Source: Rickettsiales bacterium
GTDB taxonomy: Bacteria > Pseudomonadota > Alphaproteobacteria > Rickettsiales > UBA998
Assembly (NCBI GenBank): GCA_019749855.1
Contig: JAIEPI010000048.1
Span: 1 to 9,372, forward strand
Direction: 5' to 3'
DNA length: 9,372 nucleotides
Part shown: in pieces, positions 6,708-9,372 of the stretch
Numbering within the stretch: position 1 is the first letter of the stretch
Layout of the letters: every line of letters starts with the position of its first letter
The notes under the pieces: generated by a model
What the model was told of the DNA's origin: nothing
Database searches by the model: none
The model's input: only the letters and a program-made list of their open reading frames with translations
Translations under genes and position numbers: made by a program

Positions 6708-7552
6708 TTTCGCAGCAGGTCGTTGATACCGGTTTTGGCACGGGTTTTTGCGTCCACCCGCTTAACTATCACGGCACAATAAAGCGATGGGCCTGAACTG
6801 CCGTCTGGCAGCGGGTTTCCGGGTAAGCTCCCCGAGACAACCACCGAGTAAGCGGGGACGCGGCCTTTGTAAATCTGGCCGGTATCACGATCAATCACAC
6901 GGGTGGATGCGCCGATATAGACACCCATTGAAATGACGGCACCTTCTTCAATCAGCACGCCTTCGGCGATCTCAGAGCGCGCACCAATAAAGCAGTTATC
7001 CTCAATAATCACTGGATTGGCCTGTAATGGCTCCAGTACGCCGCCGATGCCGACGCCGCCAGAGATATGGCAATGGGCGCCGATTTGTGCGCAGCTGCCC
7101 ACCGTCGTCCAGGTGTCAATCATGGTGCCATCACCCACGTGGGCGCCCACATTGACAAAGGAAGGCATCAACACCACATCACGCCCGATATAGGCAGAGC
7201 GACGCACAATCGCGCCTGGCACCGCGCGAAAGCCAGCCGAACGAAATTGTTCGTCGTTCCAACCCTGAAATTTTGAGGGAACTTTATCATACCAGCTGGT
7301 GGATGTGCCGGTTGCGGCAGGGCCACCGCTGTAGCGCTCCATTGGGTTCAAACGAAACGACAGCAACACCGCTTTTTTGATCCATTCATGTGTTTTCCAT
7401 CCGCTGGCTGTTTTCTCCGCGACACGCAATTCACCGGCGTCCAAAGCGGCGAGCACTTGCTCCACGGCGTCACGGCTGTCGCCTTGCGTGGCAGGGGTGA
7501 TGTCAGAGCGGGCATCCCATGCCCGCGCAATGCGTGAAGAAAGCTGTTCCAT
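6698..7552 (-). CDS. dapD: DapD, 2,3,4,5-tetrahydropyridine-2,6-dicarboxylate N-succinyltransferase
   Basis: This enzyme transfers succinyl from succinyl-CoA to tetrahydrodipicolinate, a step toward meso-diaminopimelate and lysine, in the cytosol as a trimer. The product is 284 residues from the ATG at 7552, close to the family length of about 275-285. An N-terminal helical domain (about 1-100) includes the conserved KKAVLLSFRL (59-68). It is followed by a left-handed beta helix with hexapeptide repeats: MPSFVNVGAHVGDGTMIDTW (129 onward), GGVGIGGVLEPLQANPV, DNCFIGARSEIAEGV and GAVISMGVYIG. The ending SGPSLYCAVIVKRVD is typical. An AGGGA (7557-7561) lies 4 bases before this ATG. An in-frame GTG at 7621 would add 23 residues (ILACARRQDCYTSH...) that do not look like DapD, so I reject it. 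It is the last gene of the leftward cluster and converges on the DUF4340 gene. Confidence 0.95.
   Translation of the reverse strand: MEQLSSRIARAWDARSDITPATQGDSRDAVEQVLAALDAGELRVAEKTASGWKTHEWIKKAVLLSFRLNPMERYSGGPAATGTSTSWYDKVPSKFQGWNDEQFRSAGFRAVPGAIVRRSAYIGRDVVLMPSFVNVGAHVGDGTMIDTWTTVGSCAQIGAHCHISGGVGIGGVLEPLQANPVIIEDNCFIGARSEIAEGVLIEEGAVISMGVYIGASTRVIDRDTGQIYKGRVPAYSVVVSGSLPGNPLPDGSSGPSLYCAVIVKRVDAKTRAKTGINDLLRNVE
7508..7526 (-). other. stable hairpin in the early dapD coding sequence
   Basis: GCGGGCAT (7508-7515) and ATGCCCGC (7519-7526) are exact reverse complements with a 3-base loop, encoding the AWDAR region about codons 9-15 of DapD. In the mRNA it would begin about 26 bases downstream of the start codon. 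Whether it affects translation cannot be judged from sequence. Confidence 0.6.
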
Positions 7553-7582
7553 GGTATCCCTGCTGTGGCTAAGTTTGTGTGA

Positions 7583-7610
7583 CGTATAGCAATCCTGTCG
7601 CCGCGCACAA
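7583..7610 (-). promoter_or_regulatory. candidate promoter for dapD
   Basis: On the minus strand TTGTGC (7610-7605) is followed after 16 bases by TATACG (7588-7583), which is preceded by TGC and so resembles an extended -10. It lies in the 65-base gap between marC and dapD, with a start point expected near 7576. It would let dapD be transcribed independently of the upstream genes. Confidence 0.35.
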
Positions 7611-7617
7611 GCAAGAA

Positions 7618-8256
7618 TCACGCCGAGGGGTGTGCAAATGCCAAAATACCGTCACCGACAATCTGCACCGCCATTGCCGCCAGCAATACACCCAGCAGGC
7701 GTGAGAGAACAACGCGCCCCGTGGTCCCAAGCAACCGGTCAATGGGACTGGCCAGCAGAAAAACACCGAGGCATGAGCCAATCACAGCGGCCAGCACCAG
7801 CGTCAGGCCCAGATAATTGAGAATCTCACCATTGGCATGACTGGCTTGCAGAATGGTCGCCGTGATTGCGCCTGGGCCGGCCATCAAAGGAATGGCGAGA
7901 GGAAATGCGGCAATGTTTTGCGCGTGCTCTTTAGCAACGGTCGATTCCGCTGAATGTGCTTTGCGTGGTGCGCGTCGCTCAAAGACCATTTCAGCAGCAA
8001 TATAGAATAACAGCAGCCCACCAGCGATACGAAACGCAGGGATGCCCACGCCCAGCGCATGCAGCAGGCGCTGCCCACCGAGCGCGGCGGCCAGAAGAAT
8101 GCAAAAAGCAATCATCACGGCGCGCCACGCAGTATGACGGCGCATGGGCGGACTCATCGACGCTGTCAGCGCCAGAAATATAGGTGCCAGACCTGGCGGA
8201 TCTACCGCGACAAACAGCGTTAGGAAGGCCGTTTTGATAAATTCGATATCCATCAC
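7618..8256 (-). CDS. MarC family integral membrane protein
   Basis: The product is 212 residues with about six membrane segments, near 5-28, 44-60, 70-90, 117-136, 147-169 and 184-205, of the usual MarC/UPF0056 size. Family motifs are DPPGLAPIFL (19-28, the DP-G-PIF motif of TM1), PAFRIAGGLLLF (73-84), FPLAIPLMAGPGAITATI (118-135, the P-GPG motif) and RLLGVLLAAMAVQ (186-198). The function is not established, and the former link to multiple antibiotic resistance was not supported in E. coli. The start is GTG at 8256 or the ATG next to it at 8253. Ribosome-binding sequence is weak (AGG), suggesting coupling to the upstream transpeptidase gene, which ends 8 bases before. The loop 93-113 is charged and probably cytoplasmic. 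Confidence 0.9.
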   Translation of the reverse strand: MMDIEFIKTAFLTLFVAVDPPGLAPIFLALTASMSPPMRRHTAWRAVMIAFCILLAAALGGQRLLHALGVGIPAFRIAGGLLLFYIAAEMVFERRAPRKAHSAESTVAKEHAQNIAAFPLAIPLMAGPGAITATILQASHANGEILNYLGLTLVLAAVIGSCLGVFLLASPIDRLLGTTGRVVLSRLLGVLLAAMAVQIVGDGILAFAHPSA

Positions 8257-8264
8257 TGTGATGC

Positions 8265-8825
8265 CTATGGGTGGTAATTAATTGGTGCGTTGACGCCGAG
8301 TTCTATGGTTGTTTGGGTGGAAAGATGCGGCAGCAATGCCAGTAAAGCATCCTTCTGTAAAGCAATACAGCCAGCGGTGGTTCGCCCATCATCATGCGGC
8401 AAGTGAATGAAAATGGCACTACCAGCGCCTGCTTTGGTGTGGGGTGTATTGTAGCCAATCACGAGAAAAAAATCATAGCAGTGGTCCTCACGCCATAATT
8501 GCTCATGCGAACCCGCAAAGGGGAGGCTGACCCGCTGATTATACTCAACTCGCTGCGGATCATCGCACCAGCCCATCTCAGGTGTGATTGCGTGCATGGG
8601 CAATGCTGTGCGGGGGCACTCGAGACGATCCGCACGGTAATAGCCTTCAATAATCGGGAAGCATCCCAGTGGCGTTGCCCCATCACCCTCGCGCTTGGTG
8701 GACGAAAAGCCAGAGCGCCCGAGCGTACAAGCGTAACGCATGCCGAAAGCATAAAGCGCGGGCTCATGAGTAACAATCAGCCGTGCAGCCGCCGTGTCAC
8801 TGGCTGTAGCGCATGCGCTTGTCAT
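8265..8825 (-). CDS. L,D-transpeptidase (YkuD-fold) family protein, single domain
   Basis: The product is 186 residues. The catalytic motif is HLPHDDGRTTAGC with H141 and nucleophile C153 followed by IAL, the spacing of YkuD-type Cys transpeptidases. Earlier family-typical segments are CTLGRSGFSSTKREGDGATP (33-52), YRADRL (63-68), MGWCDDP (84-90), YNQRVSLPF and LWREDHCYDFFLVIGYN (110-126). Such enzymes form 3-3 cross-links or attach proteins at diaminopimelate in peptidoglycan; for this short subfamily the exact reaction is not proven. No signal peptide or membrane segment is visible at the N-terminus, so the route to the periplasm is unclear. The ATG at 8825 has GAGGA six bases upstream. It lies 28 bases after the dxs stop and 8 bases before marC, so it is very likely in one operon with both. 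Confidence 0.88.
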   Translation of the reverse strand: MTSACATASDTAAARLIVTHEPALYAFGMRYACTLGRSGFSSTKREGDGATPLGCFPIIEGYYRADRLECPRTALPMHAITPEMGWCDDPQRVEYNQRVSLPFAGSHEQLWREDHCYDFFLVIGYNTPHTKAGAGSAIFIHLPHDDGRTTAGCIALQKDALLALLPHLSTQTTIELGVNAPINYHP

Positions 8826-8853
8826 GGGTCATCCTCGAGAAGAAGAATGATGG

Positions 8854-9372
8854 TTATTTCGTGATTTTCTTGTTGCTTGCCAGAGCAATAGACGGTGCAG
8901 CCCCCAGATGGCGCTTCACATAATCCATCAGCTGCGCCACGCCCATTCCCGCTTCTTCGTACTGCACTTCAGGCTTGTTCTGTGCCTGGAAGTAATCAGG
9001 GAGTGTCAACGAGTGTAGCTGTGATTTTGCACCAAGCCATCCCGCATTGGAGGCATAAGCGGTCACATGTGCGCCGAATCCACCAATGCTGCCGTCCTCG
9101 ACGGTAACAACCAACGCATGCTCTTTCAGCAAGCGACGCAACAGTTCTTTATCGAAAGGTTTGGCAAAACGCGCATCGGCCACCGTGACTGAAATGCCAT
9201 CGGCTTCCAGCATATCAGCCGCACGTGTGCAAGCTGCAAGGCGTGTGCCGAGGCACAGAAACGCCACCTGAGTACCTTCACGAATGATGCGGCCTTTTCC
9301 AATCTCCAGTATTGAGCCACGATCTGGCAATGCGACGCCCACGCCTTCGCCACGCGGATAGCGGAAGGCGAT
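8854..9372 (-). CDS. dxs: Dxs, 1-deoxy-D-xylulose-5-phosphate synthase, C-terminal part (5' truncated by window edge)
   Basis: The frame is open to the window end and the visible 172 residues begin IAFRYPRGEGVGVALPDRG, the end of the pyrimidine-binding transketolase domain. The C-terminal domain follows: LEIGKGRIIREGTQVAFL, then GTRLAACTRAADMLEADGI, VADARFAKPFDKELLRRL, and TVEDGSIGGFGAHV, then LTLPDYFQAQNKPEVQYEEA. The wording of these blocks is that of alphaproteobacterial Dxs. The enzyme condenses pyruvate and glyceraldehyde 3-phosphate with thiamine diphosphate, the first step of the MEP isoprenoid pathway, in the cytosol. About 450 N-terminal residues lie beyond the window. The TAA stop is at 8856-8854. 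It is the most upstream visible gene of the leftward cluster. Confidence 0.95.
   Translation of the reverse strand: MAFRYPRGEGVGVALPDRGSILEIGKGRIIREGTQVAFLCLGTRLAACTRAADMLEADGISVTVADARFAKPFDKELLRRLLKEHALVVTVEDGSIGGFGAHVTAYASNAGWLGAKSQLHSLTLPDYFQAQNKPEVQYEEAGMGVAQLMDYVKRHLGAAPSIALASNKKITK

Noticed and set aside
7553..7621. GTG at 7621 overlapping the marC stop as GTGA, a possible coupled dapD start
   Set aside because: The 23 added residues are unlike DapD N-termini, and the ATG at 7552 with AGGGA gives the family length.

Overview
The window looks like chromosomal DNA of an alphaproteobacterium. The evidence is the C-terminal part of 1-deoxyxylulose-5-phosphate synthase, a DapD of the succinylase pathway, a fused MnmC, and a small Cys-dependent L,D-transpeptidase of the type common in that class. 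GC content is moderate. The genus cannot be named from this sequence. Every kilobase is densely coding, there are no tRNA, rRNA, CRISPR or transposase genes, and the longest gene-free stretch is about 284 bases.

Left part (1-1796, + strand): the 3' portion of mnmC (tRNA wobble-uridine modification), followed 6 bases later by a low-molecular-weight protein tyrosine phosphatase. The gene-free stretch 1797-2080 holds a compound palindromic repeat (two similar arms in inverted orientation, about 165 bp, starting on the base after the phosphatase stop codon), then an unrelated perfect 12-bp-arm palindrome, then a plausible promoter.

Centre (2081-6662, + strand): a tight four-gene cassette. It encodes an ABC ATPase (GldA type), an ABC-2 permease (GldF type), a large membrane-anchored GldG-type auxiliary protein with a C-terminal coiled coil, and a membrane-anchored DUF4340 protein. 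The genes overlap or are separated by at most 9 bases, so they are very probably one operon for one envelope complex. Its substrate is unknown. This is the most interesting system in the window. Three tandem copies of a 13-bp unit cover the end of the last gene.

Right part (9372-6698, - strand): dxs (5' end outside the window), an L,D-transpeptidase, a MarC-family membrane protein and dapD, all read leftwards and converging on the gld-like cassette. The first three are spaced closely enough to be one operon. dapD follows after 65 bases that contain its own candidate promoter. Three of the four bear on envelope building: Dxs makes isoprenoid precursors (hence undecaprenyl carrier), DapD leads to meso-diaminopimelate, and L,D-transpeptidases act on diaminopimelate in peptidoglycan. 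That functional theme is an inference from gene neighbourhood.
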